From Tubiluchus corallicola (lineage: Eukaryota; Priapulida; Priapulimorpha; Priapulimorphida; Tubiluchidae), in contig JAQGDQ010000017.1 in NCBI GenBank assembly GCA_030141605.1, forward strand, positions 902,001-966,000: a stretch of 64,000 nt of DNA. Direction: 5' to 3'. The translations under genes were made by a program, and so were the position numbers. The notes beneath the pieces are model-generated. The model was not told the origin of the DNA, ran no database searches, and worked only from the letters and a program-made list of their open reading frames with translations. Positions 38,501 through 50,300 of the stretch are shown piece after piece; within the stretch, counting starts at the first letter, position 1, and every line of letters begins with the position of its first letter.

Positions 38501-39840
38501 TTGCACAAGTTAATTTGTTTCTAATCTCAGTTGATAATTATATAACAGTTTTATAACTGTTTTCCTGACAAATTATACAAAGCTGTACCTGACACGTAAA
38601 ATTTTTGCTTTTATACACTTTCTCAGTGGGATAACTGTATGAATTATGTAAAAAAAATAAAAAAATAAATGTTAACGGTAACTGAAAACTACATTACAAC
38701 ATAGATGGCAGTGTTTTAAATCGAACAAAACAATTCAATGCAGATCTAAACAAACTCTCAACGACAAAGCAAAACAGACGTATTTAATTTACTATTATTA
38801 TTATTACTAATACCATTGACCAATCACAGTAACATAAAATTTTCCAAAAAAAAACACTAGTTTAAGCTATAAACCTAAGTCAAAACAAAGAACTCGTACG
38901 TTAAAAGAACATCAAAACGTATTACCTGAATAAATAACAAATATCCTTTATCAGAAGAAACAATGCACAACAATCTTAAGTACCAAACAACATTTCAATC
39001 AAACAGGCAAAACATCCCTACTTATTACTTTCGACGTGACATTCAAAATTGGTCCAAGTATCATATGCAACCATACTTCCAAAGATTCAATAGAAATTTA
39101 ATAGTTATGTACAAAAACATTTAGTATAGGTAACAATGTGCAGAACGTTTTGACACTTAAAATGGTACATAAACATTTCTCAATAACTATAAGCATAGTG
39201 TAGTGATTTGACAGCTATCAGCTACTGTAATTACTTTTGCCATTAGCTACAAGCAAATTTTTAGCTGTCAGTAACTATACATTTATCGGTAGTGAATTTT
39301 TTTAATCATAAAATTAAAACTAAATTGATAATAGCTGGAATTAACTTAAAAATACTGATTTGGTAATAAGTCTGTATAGTTTTTAGTAGTATAATTGGAA
39401 CATTTTGCAATATTTTTTCTTGTTTAGCTTTGCTGTCAGCCATTTCCATACTCTAATTCGTCAGCACAATGGGACATCTTTGTCGCACTGCATGCGCATT
39501 TGACAGCATAAATCCATGAAACTCCTATATGTTTGCATTTACACACAAACATAAAGGGGAGCTTTTTCTAGTTTTCAAAATATTAGAACTTTTTGGTTAC
39601 AAAAACAGTTCTATGAAATAGATATGACTCTTAGCAGTACATTATTATAGCCAGTCCATTGTAAGTTCAGAAAGTTTTTGATAGAATTACACTAATAAAG
39701 TCTGTAATGCCAATTCAAGTAACTTCATTCAAGTTACCATTAAATTACGGGTATCAGAAATTTGAACTAGTAATAGTATTTATAGTAGTAGCAATAGCAG
39801 TCAAATCACTTCCATAGATCAGGTTTAAATAGTTGCAGTA
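35590..39840. other. Non-coding intergenic stretch
   Basis: No exon found. Features noted: a block of ATTCGAAT-rich palindromic words at 36205-36560 that may be another decayed DNA element; a solo end of the DR1-bearing MITE at 37166-37216; a 28-bp direct duplication (GACCGAAGTCATTTTAAC) at 37713-37770. The remainder is AT-rich. Confidence 0.4.
37166..37216 (+). mobile_element. DR1-bearing MITE, copy 4 (solo end)
   Basis: TTTTCATGGTTTTGTTGTGC at the terminus, then the inner AGGTCAAAGGTTAAG at about 37203. The body beyond is not recognisable. Confidence 0.55.
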
Positions 39841-39848
39841 TAGTAAGT

Positions 39849-40374
39849 TGTAAGTCCTCGCTTAATGACACTTATACGTTTTATTAAATTGCGACGTTAA
39901 GCGAAACGCCGTTAAATGAAACCAAAACTTCCATAGGTAGTAATGTAAATGAATTGAGATACGTTCCATAACCAAAAATCAACACATCAATGCTACTTAA
40001 ATCATATAAATTAAACGTTTTCATGTGTTTTATTCATATTTCTACTGATTAATTTCTTCTTAAACGAGTATCGCTTGGTACAAATGGCTAGAACTTAGCA
40101 TGTAGTCAGTCAGGAAGCAAAAGCATTATAATAATTGCACTACTTAGGTTACCAATGCATTTTTAGAATATGTACCATTTTAATGCTTTAAATTAGGTAA
40201 AAAACATTGTTGATAAAATAAAAAATGGCTGTGAGCAAAGTAAAAAAATTGTTGATAAAGCTAAATGGTGCATTCATTGTTAAGCAAGAAAAAGGTGTCA
40301 AATGTTCAGTGTCATTAAAACGAAACGTCGCTAAACGGGGAGTCGTTAAGCGAGGACTTACTGTACATTTAAAA
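39849..40374. mobile_element. DNA-transposon MITE with TIRs
   Basis: GTAAGTCCTCGCTTAA at the left (about 39849) and TTAAGCGAGGACTTAC at the right (ending about 40371) are perfect reverse complements. The next-inner sequences, GACGTTAAGCGAAACG and CGAAACGTCGCTAAACG, are also related. About 525 bp, non-coding. Confidence 0.75.
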
Positions 40375-41167
40375 GGTATTAGAAAAACGTGTAAACGCAT
40401 GCCCTATAACAAGTTTCTTTATCAAAAAGAGATCTCCATAAAAGAATAACTGATAAACCACTTGCGTTCTGCCCTCATCAATCAACTTGCCGTTGCTGTT
40501 ACAGGAGATCCTTTTAAATGAGTATTCATTGGAGGAAAGTGCTTTCGCGGGGCATTTGTTACGTAACGTGCAGTATCTGCTTCCTAAGAATGTCTGTGTA
40601 AGAAGTAATTAAGTTAATTGCAAATAACAATGTACACGTATGAAAACAAGGGCCAGCCTTGCTACACATTATCTATTTCTATGCTTCGTAGCTTTTTTAT
40701 ATAGTTACAGTAATTCAATTCTAACTTTCATTTTGATACAAAACTATAACTATATGTAAAAAAAATATTTTCTTTTTACAATAACTTTTTTCAGGATAAT
40801 GCATAATGTTGAAGCTGTGTTTACGAAGATATCAAAAAAAATTATGTGTCTGAAAAATTACTGAAGTTATTCGATGAAATTAAGGGAATTGTGCAAAATT
40901 GCAGAATTTGGGGCAGTGGCAAAAATAAAATTTTTTATAGGAACAAAAGCTGGCATCAGAACAGTTCTGAGTTTTCATTGTATGTGGGACCTTTGTTAAA
41001 AAATAATTTTACTAGTGATATTTCAGCTACAATACCTGTCATTAGACATTTATCTTTGAAATTTTACTAGTTCAGAAAAACCAAATCTCACTAATCTAAC
41101 AAATTTGCAAAGTTTAATAAAAGAAAGCACTTACTTCACGAAGACAAGAAAGAACTCGCCGATGACA

Positions 41168-41309
41168 TCACCCAGGTTGCTGTGCAATCTTTCGATCTTT
41201 GCTGTGCTTTTTAAATGGCCTGTTTTCCCCCTTTGGGCAATGAGTATATTTCTTCTTAGGTGGAGGGGGAGAAGAAGTTTTTGGCTTATTCAGCATTTCT
41301 GTGCCAGTC
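41168..41309 (-). CDS. egl: egl exon 9: C-terminus
   Basis: RTGTEMLNKPKTSSPPPPKK to KIAQQPG then TGA (41168-41170). Acceptor GTCTTTGCAG. Basic tail with a polyproline stretch. I do not see the dynein-light-chain TQT-type motif reported at the fly C-terminus. ATTAAA on the minus strand at about 41113-41118 could be the poly(A) signal. Confidence 0.7.
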
Positions 41310-44300
41310 CTGCAAAGACGTGTTGACACCTTTCAGTCTAAGCCTTTGCAAATCCTTGAAATGCTTCTTTGCCGATCAAAAATTATTACGTAACATATAT
41401 GAAAGACAATGAAATCATTGCAAATAATATTGTTTAAATGCCACAGCTTATTAGTCTGATAGGTTCATTTATGCTAGTGAATAAGTGAATAGTCTAAAAC
41501 AGAGCTATTGAAAATAAATTACTGTTTACATGACCGAGTTAAACACAGACGATATATGACATACTTGCAGTGCTTAAAGTGTATTTATTTAGGTAAGGGG
41601 CTTCATAGCGAAGCGAACAAGAAACAGCCAGGAGATCTAGGAGAACACTGTAAGCTACCGCAGTAGAGTCCAGGGCTTATATTTTCCTTTGAAACCTTTG
41701 ATGGCCGAAAAAAGGTCAGTTTTGTAAGTATTTTTTCAATCAGTGAAATAAATATTTTCATCCACTAGCTTTTATAGTTTACCTGGCATAAGTCTTGGCC
41801 TATTCAAACCGTTTAACTGCGAGAAATCACTGAGCAAACAAAATACAGCAAGGGCACTAGCTCCAATTTACATGTTAATACACTTCTGCCAAAGATAATC
41901 ATGCGTCTCACGCCAACTGATAAAAGCTAATTTCTGTTGCATCTAATTTTTCAAAAGTAAAATAACTTCAATAAAATGAGTTGACTTTAAAGTTTTTCTT
42001 TTTTTCTGAAAAGTTGCAACAACAATGAGGTACCCATATCGTCTACAGTTAAATTTTGTTGACTGAAAGACAGAAATTGTACTACTAACATGTGTTGCGG
42101 ATAGGCTTATAGGTAATTAAATGGTGAAAAACTAAATATGTAACTCGCCGAGACATCGTTTTCCCTTTAGGTGCAGGGTATGTAACTGCCTGTGACCCTG
42201 ACAGACCCACTGCACTTTAAGCACTGCACACTTGTTGTTAAATGAAGGTGGTTTTCATTTTCAATAAATTAGCTACATCTCTCTCAGATGCATGTAAATT
42301 ATTTACAACTTTCAAATTACAAATTAAAATAATCAGACATTTTGTATATGAAGTATGCAGTACGCACTTGAGTTCATAGATGCCCTATATTTTCTGCCAT
42401 TCCCTTGACTATTAGCCCTTGCCTATAAAATAAGTACCCGTAACACTATAAAGAATTACAAGACTACACTTTGCACTTAAACAAGCATTAATTTACAAAG
42501 CTTCCTTTTTTGTCCATAGATGGCACCAGCAGCTTTTGCATACTATGCTACATCAAATCTTTACACTAAAAACAGCTAAAACAGCTAGCCTTACCGCTCT
42601 AAAAGCACGTGGAGAGGTACCATCTTTCCCGTCCAATGAAATGCTTCTGCAGCTTTCTCTTTTCCCCAATCTTCATCATCATCATCACCTCCCAAAAGTC
42701 TCGGGGAAGCATTGACTTCACCGGTAGAAGCAACACTTGTGAATGAATAAACCTCGCTAACTGAAAAGGACACAAAAGGTGCACCAGAATAACCAAACAT
42801 TCCTGTGATGTATTTGATTATATATTAACTTAATTTTCCGGAATTATTTCTTGCATACTTTCTGCTATCCTGGCAAATACCAAATTTTAATTACCATCAG
42901 GCCTGGAACGATACATGGATGTATTGATGTATTGTGATATTTTTTATTTTTATTACAATATGCATATCGCCAAAGTGCACATGTATCGTCATACTCTGAG
43001 TCAATGATATTTAGCAAATTAGCAGATACGATGTGAAATAATTCAAACTGCAGCTGTAGAGTTTACTGTAGGGACATCACAATCGGTGCCGTGGGCAGTG
43101 GTTAACTTGCCACAGGCACTGCTAGCAGCCAAAGTGATTGAAAACACCAAGGTGTTTAATCTGTAGGAGAGTAATTACGTTGTTTACATATAAGTGTACC
43201 AGAAAATTCAACTTTTAAACCTAAAGTATTGTTAAGAAGACAGGTTTTGACTAACCCCATATAATGTTACTAATAGGTATGGTCGAGAAGCCCAGTAATG
43301 CAAATGTATCTGTATAAAACAGAATGCACGCCGTAATTTGATGATTCCAACCTGGCCTTTCTGTCTGTAAAGGTGAATGCTGTAGGTTTGCTGATTTTCA
43401 TACCAAAGTCTGTTCACATGTCATGAAGCTACTGGATGTGCATTAAAGTTTATTTTACATTCGCATTCTTTTTACTTTTCTCGTCTGTAGTACTTCATAA
43501 CTTGTATGCCGCTCTATACATCCTGAGATGGATCAGCATTGGACCACGGATCCGTTACAGTATTGATATATTTTGCTTTTCTGGTGGCTTACAATGCAAA
43601 CAACAGTCTACACACTATGCAAGTACTAAATAAATAATCAAATAGTTTGTGGAATTATTTTAGCATTTAGCAATCCTGAAACTGTTGATTGATAAAATAT
43701 GTTAAGCATTTATTATCAACGACTTCATCTGGTTTTTTTTATAAAACCTGCAAACTTTAACACTCCTGTATCATATCATAAGCTGGAGTCAATATATTTA
43801 TGTAAGTTCTGCATCGAGACATACACAAGAAAAATTGGTAGGTTGTACTTTTTTACACTTGCAGTTAAATACAAATTCTTTGCTATTACAGGAATAAAAG
43901 TGCTTTGTTCCAAGATGCAGGACAACTGCTGATAAATTCAATTTTTTTCCCTTGGGCTTCTTATCTCTGTAATTCTTTACAAAATAATTGTTTTGCTGCA
44001 AACTACAACCTCGCCTATTTCAACAAAAAAGCTATGGGTATCTAATGGCATTAGCAACTTAGAAAAATTACACTGGTCTCTGTTGTAGAAACAAACGGTA
44101 CCAAAAAACTGCATGATTAAAAGAGTGGCAAATCTTTCTTTTTTTACAAATTTCAAAAATCAAAAATGAGACTTAGAAGGCATGATTGTAAAGATTTTTT
44201 CATTAAATATTCTAAAAAAGTACATGCAATATTTATGTTTCTTAAATGCAGTAGAGTGTCTACCAGTATTCTCTTGCTGTGGCCCGCAGAACTTGCTATG

Positions 44301-47300
44301 CTGATTGTTATCATCGGACACGTCTCCATTCAGTTCCGGCTCCACCTCTCGAAACACTCTCCGGTTGTGCTCCCGCACGGAATCGAAAGACCTACCGGAC
44401 TCCACCCAATTCTGGACCAATTTCTCCGTCTCTCTGGCCACTTCGCGTGGAAGAATTTTTTCTGAAAAAAAATCAAGAATGGTCAAAAAATGACAAAAAT
44501 CCCCCAGATAATAGGGGTGTAAGATTCTAGATCCTCTGCTTTGAACTAGAAACTCTAGCTATGATAACTTCAGAGTTTTATGCTTTCTATACTAATTAAC
44601 TAATTAACGAAGATGGCAACTGAAAATCGCAGGTGTAATTCACCGAAGTTTCTTGTTGATCCAATAATTTGCTGCGCAAATATGAGCAGAAATGACTATT
44701 TAATTCATATGAGCACTACATTAACACATCACTAAAATGATCTTTTTAACTATCTCACAAGACAGAGCAATCTGTGAAAATTATTCTTAAAGAAAAGATT
44801 GACATTGCCGAAAAGAACAACCATACATGGTACAATTTTGTTATTATTTACAGTAAGTAACTCCTGTATATGCAAACATGTAGTGAATAGCAAACACACA
44901 TTAGAAACGAAGCTTTAACTCAAGGAGTCCTTGATACAATTATTTACTTTCACAACACCAGTATTTGCCAACACCAGGCACAAGTTCACATTGGAATTCA
45001 CGTGGGAACGAAGTACGCGAAAAGCAGAAAGTTACACGGTAACGCCAATAACAATGGCTACATTCTCGAGCAAAAAACCTCACGAAGGAAAAGTTGCTGT
45101 TGTCACAGGAGCAACTTATGGAATTGGATACAGTGTTGCAAGACGTTTAGCTCAAGATGGCGCTAGTGTCATGATCTGCAGCAGATCAAAGGAGAATGTC
45201 GACAAAACCGTTGAAACACTGAAATCTGAAGGACTAATAGTGAGAGGAATCGTTTGTGATGTTTTAGAGGAACGTGATTGGAAGTTATTAATCGATCAGA
45301 CGATAGCGGAGTTCGGAGGAGTGGACATTTTCGTCTCAAACGCTGGGGGTGCTGTTGATGGTGGCACTGGTCCAATGATGGATACCAACGAGGAAGCTTG
45401 GGACGCCATGATGAAATTTAATTTGAAGTCGGGATTTTTTATAGCTAAATTAGCTGCTGCCAGTATGGAGAGCAGAGGAGCCGGCAACATAATCTTCAAT
45501 GCATCCATTTGTGGATATCAAGCATGTGGTGGGTGCGAACTGCTGTCTGGAGGGGCCATGTACTCAGTGACAAAGACTGCCATTCTGGGTTTAGTTCAAG
45601 CCATGGCTCCACAATGTGCAGAAAAAGGAATACGCGTAAATGCAATAGCTCCTGGACTGATCCAGACACCGTTGACCAGTTTCTTGAAACAAGCGCCTGA
45701 GATTGAAACTAAGTTCATGGACCGCTGTCCCATAAAGCGTCTTGGACAGCCAGATGAAGTAGCAGGGATGGTTTCATTTCTCTGTTCAAACGATGCTAGT
45801 TACATCACTGGTGAAACGATTTGTATCAGTGGAGGTTTTCCTGTTAGGCTATAATTATTCCTTGACGATAGTGACATAGTATTAGTGACAAAATCTGACA
45901 ACGAAACAGTCACGACAGCATAAGACAATTAAAAAGGCTTTTAGCTTACCTGTAAGCAACAACATAATTGTACTGCTTGTGACATTCACAATGTTTTTGT
46001 TACATTTTACGCAGTAACTTAAAGACAGGATGATTTTTCATATACTACCCCATTTTCAAGTTTGATAAAAAGTGTATATCTTAACTTAATTTATACTGCA
46101 AAAGTGTTTCTGATAATTAAATAACATGTTAAAAACTTAATTAACTTAATTAATTGACATCACAAACTAATATAATTTTCAGCAGCATAAACATTCCACG
46201 AGCGTGTTGTATGTGTTTGCAAAAGTGAAAATTGAACGTCTGTAGTTCATCATAAGCTAACACGTCTGAACTGAAAAGTACAGCACCTGTTTTTTGTGCA
46301 ATGTGTTTCCGAAATGCAGGCGCTAGTGCCTGTCTAACTATCAAATGGCGAAATGCATGTAACAGCGAAGTACTAGCGGCGCAAGCTCAAAATTGTGTTT
46401 GTATGGTAATAATTTTTTCACGTACGTCATTTTTGAAAAATAATTATGTTCCCTTTCAATATCTTAATGAGTAGTTTGTTTTGACCTACAGTTTAAGATT
46501 GGGTGTGGTTTTGCTTTAAGACTTGAGTTACCTTTTGCTAACAAACCAGACTAAACCGATCAATAAAATATAGTGTATAATACTGTATCGTGTATATGCC
46601 TTGGCAGTCAAGAGGCCAAACAGTAAATTCATAGAGAGTCTACAAAACTAGCTGCTTCAGCATAAACTCATTTACAAACAATTTACTGCAGCAACAGTTA
46701 CTAAAGTGCATACAGATATTAATGATTACTATTACTAATGATAAATAGTTGAAAAAGAACTCAAAATCTAACCTTTTCTGGACTTCCTCCAGGGCATATT
46801 CACATCTTTCAATTTCTGCAACATGCATTCCACTCTCTCGTGCAAATCCACATCGGAAAGATCCACAGATCCGCTCACCAGTAGCTGAACCTCGCGCCGT
46901 GACAGATACGGACGATTCTGATGTGTCAGCTTGTTCTTAATCGTTTGTAATTCAATCTACAAAGAATATCAAACTTTCCTCAGTCTTCTCGTCCAACGTC
47001 ATTATCGTAAATACAGTAGGCGCTGCTTAATAGACTCAATCGCTCAAGTGACTCAAAAAAATGCCTGGTACAAGCCGCTTTTATTCAAATGTACTTAAAA
47101 ATTGTCGGTAATTGACTCAAATAACTCTGCATAATTGACTCAACATTTTTGCTTCACCTGCTTCAATAAGACACTTTTGTGTGACCAAAAGGCTTTTATG
47201 ACTTTTGTATCATCTTAGTTTGCTTTTGTCCTTTCATATACATAGAAAGAATCATGTTGAGTACCGTTTTGTTTGTAAGCTGGAACATTTATCATACGCT

Positions 47301-50300
47301 AATTATGCTAGCCTAATGGTTTGCTTTGACTAGCCCGTCCACTGCAATTAACATCGTTACGAAAGAATTCCTGGAAGCTAAACATTTAATCACATGCTTA
47401 GCGGTTTGCTTCTCAAGCTCTGGCTAGAAAGTTTAATTAGTTAGTTGTTGCTGTTATGCCAGGGACACAGGTACAGTCACGATAGCAAGCGGGAGCTTGG
47501 GCGAAACTCCAGACGAAGCTACTTGCGAGGAAACACGGGCACCACCAACAGTTTAAGCACGCCAAGTACCAAGTTTTTTACGAAATTTGTGCATCATACA
47601 ACAACAGATTTTCAACGTTTTTATCATTATGAGAACTTTGTGAGCCAACCTCTTTGCGATAAAACGAAGCAGCCGATTTTGAAGGAATTTTTGTAATTTT
47701 TGCAAATAAACAGGACTTGTGTGATTTAGAAAAGTATACTTTTTAATTTATTGCTAATTTGCTTATATAAATTAATATTTTAAAATATTTTTTTCTAATT
47801 TTTAACTGCACAAAGGAATTTAGGCATTACTTTGTTTCTAAAATTATTAAAAACCTTTGTAGTGCATACTAAGCTGGTGACTCACACTTTCATACCAGTA
47901 ATACTACGCCTAACAGTTAATAGGTTCAGTTGGTTAATTGGGTCAAAACGCTTCGGTCCCAAAGTGAGTCTATTAAGCGGCACCTACTGTATTAGAATTA
48001 ATTGTAAAAGCAATCACAAAGCCAAATAAGAAAACCAACAGCAATGTTCGACTACATTAACAAGCAATCATATGTAATTTACAGAAATTATAACTGAACT
48101 GAAAAAAGACCATAAAAAAACAAAATGAAATGAATAAGAGTAACAAACATGTTTTTTTTACTTGTTTATGTGTATGAGTATTCAAGTAGTTTTTATGGCT
48201 GTATATAAAACTTCTAATAGTGGTTTGACTACGCATCTCATTTGTGCAAATGTACACACTTTTGAAAAGCAATTCTGGAGTTATAGTATCATTTTTGGTT
48301 TTCTACTTAGAGTGCAAAACTAGGGAAACAATTTACCTTAATTAATACAAGAAAGCCACAGCCTTTTTCGTCACAGTATGTGTGCATAACAACAAGAAGA
48401 AAGTTAATAAACAATTTTCAAGACAAATAAGATGACGAATCTAATAAAATGAAGCAAACAACCAAAAATGAAAGAAAATGCATTCCTTGTCCACCCGACC
48501 AACCTACTAACCAACCGAGCAACTAACTAGTCACTAAATCAATATGAAATCAATGAAACAGAAAATTACACAAAAGCTACCTCTAGCGTACGAGCCTCAC
48601 GTTGCTCATCTGTCAACCCAGAATCAATGCGGTTGTACACGTAGTCTTCACAACCTTGACCAAAGTCTTTCCACATGTCCTCATGTATCTTGTTGCGCAG
48701 TGCTGTGTAGAGATGAGGTACTAGAGCTAGAACATCTGACGCAGCGTAATCAATCATCTGACTTGTCAGTGGTCGACGATCCCAGTAACTATAGTAGTAG
48801 TGCAAGTGACAGTTTTAAAGTTGATGTTTAAAGTTAACTGTAAAATTTTTGATTGAATTCAAAATTGTATTAAGAGAAGTAAACGTTTTAATGCGATCAG
48901 ATGTTAGGACACCATTCATGTATTTTACGGTAAATTTTAAGATAGTTATTATTATTATTCCATTGTTATATTATTGTATCACATCTGCTAACTTTGTATG
49001 TACTGTAAACATTTTTTTATAGGTATTTAAATGTATGTATATCTATTTGTGGTTGTTTCTATTTATATTACTTTATTTTATATATTGTATTTATATTACT
49101 TTATTTCTTCTGCACTTCTGTCTAGTGTACATACACATGCACGGTGAGGAATCATGTATCATGCATCAGTTTTAAAAACTGTCTAATCATAACCAAATAA
49201 ACTATGCTTAAACTAATAATGCTGTGGTTCCTAACCTTTTACTAGCCAAGTACACTTTTGAATTTAGCGATCTGCTGCATACCCCTTAACCATTTTTCAG
49301 CAATATGAATTTCAAGAAAACATTTTTTATTAATATTGTGCACTTTTATTAGCCTTTAACTTAATTTTGAAAACAAACAAAATAAGAAAAAAATCTCTCT
49401 ACTTATACTCCTTCTTTAAAGCCCTTGTTTTCAATTTACACGTGTATTTATTTGCACTCCTTCTTAAAAGCACTTATTTTCAATTTACGCAAGTATTTAT
49501 TTGTAGTATTCTCTCTAGTTGAATTGTGAAGTAGCCTCAATGGCTGCCTCGTTGATGTAGGCTTTTCAGAAAACCGTCATCCGCCAATGCATTTGCTGTG
49601 CAAAACATCTATTTTCCATAACAAATTAACCCCGTTATAATGCCAGGCAGCGTAACATGTTACACAACACAACTTTCACGTACCCCTGGCTTAGCTGTTT
49701 TGAACCCCCACTTGGTACTCGTTCCACAGATTAGGAACCACCGTAATAATGGAATAAATCATTGAATTAGTAAAGCAACATGAATAAATTTAATTAATCT
49801 ACGAAAGTTTTTAACGTTTATCTCCTAGTTTGTTGCAACTTGCTCAAGAACAAAAGTTTTGTAAATTACCCCTAAGCTTATAAGTAGTGGGTGCAATTAA
49901 AGCTGTACACCAAAGCAGACATTACTTCCTTTATTAGATGGTAATGACATACAAGCTGAGCAGCAATTTAAAACAACTCAAGTGCTTAAATATGAGTTTG
50001 AAAATCGTACATTTCCTGTAAGTCAAATGTTTTTTCAAATATTTACAACATTACAGATAGTGGTCTCAAGAACAAAATTACAAATTCCATTACTTGGTCC
50101 ATTGCATTTGCCATAAATGTTTATCATAAAAATAAACAATTAATTGTCAGGCAAAAATGTGAGATTTTGACTGCAGAATAATTTGCAAAAATAAAGTTTT
50201 AATAAAGATTTTCAGCAAAATTGGACAAGCTGACATCTTTACAAGCACATTTACTGAAAAACATATTGTTTAGAAACTTGACATTCTCGGTAGAGGAAAT

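Noticed and set aside
44931-45053. Upstream extension of the SDR frame by 41 codons
   Set aside because: The extension begins at TTG, not ATG; the first ATG at 45054 has a good start context.
46640-46828. Alternative frame through egl exon 6
   Set aside because: It does not match the phases of exons 5 and 7, whereas the chosen frame does and matches Egl.
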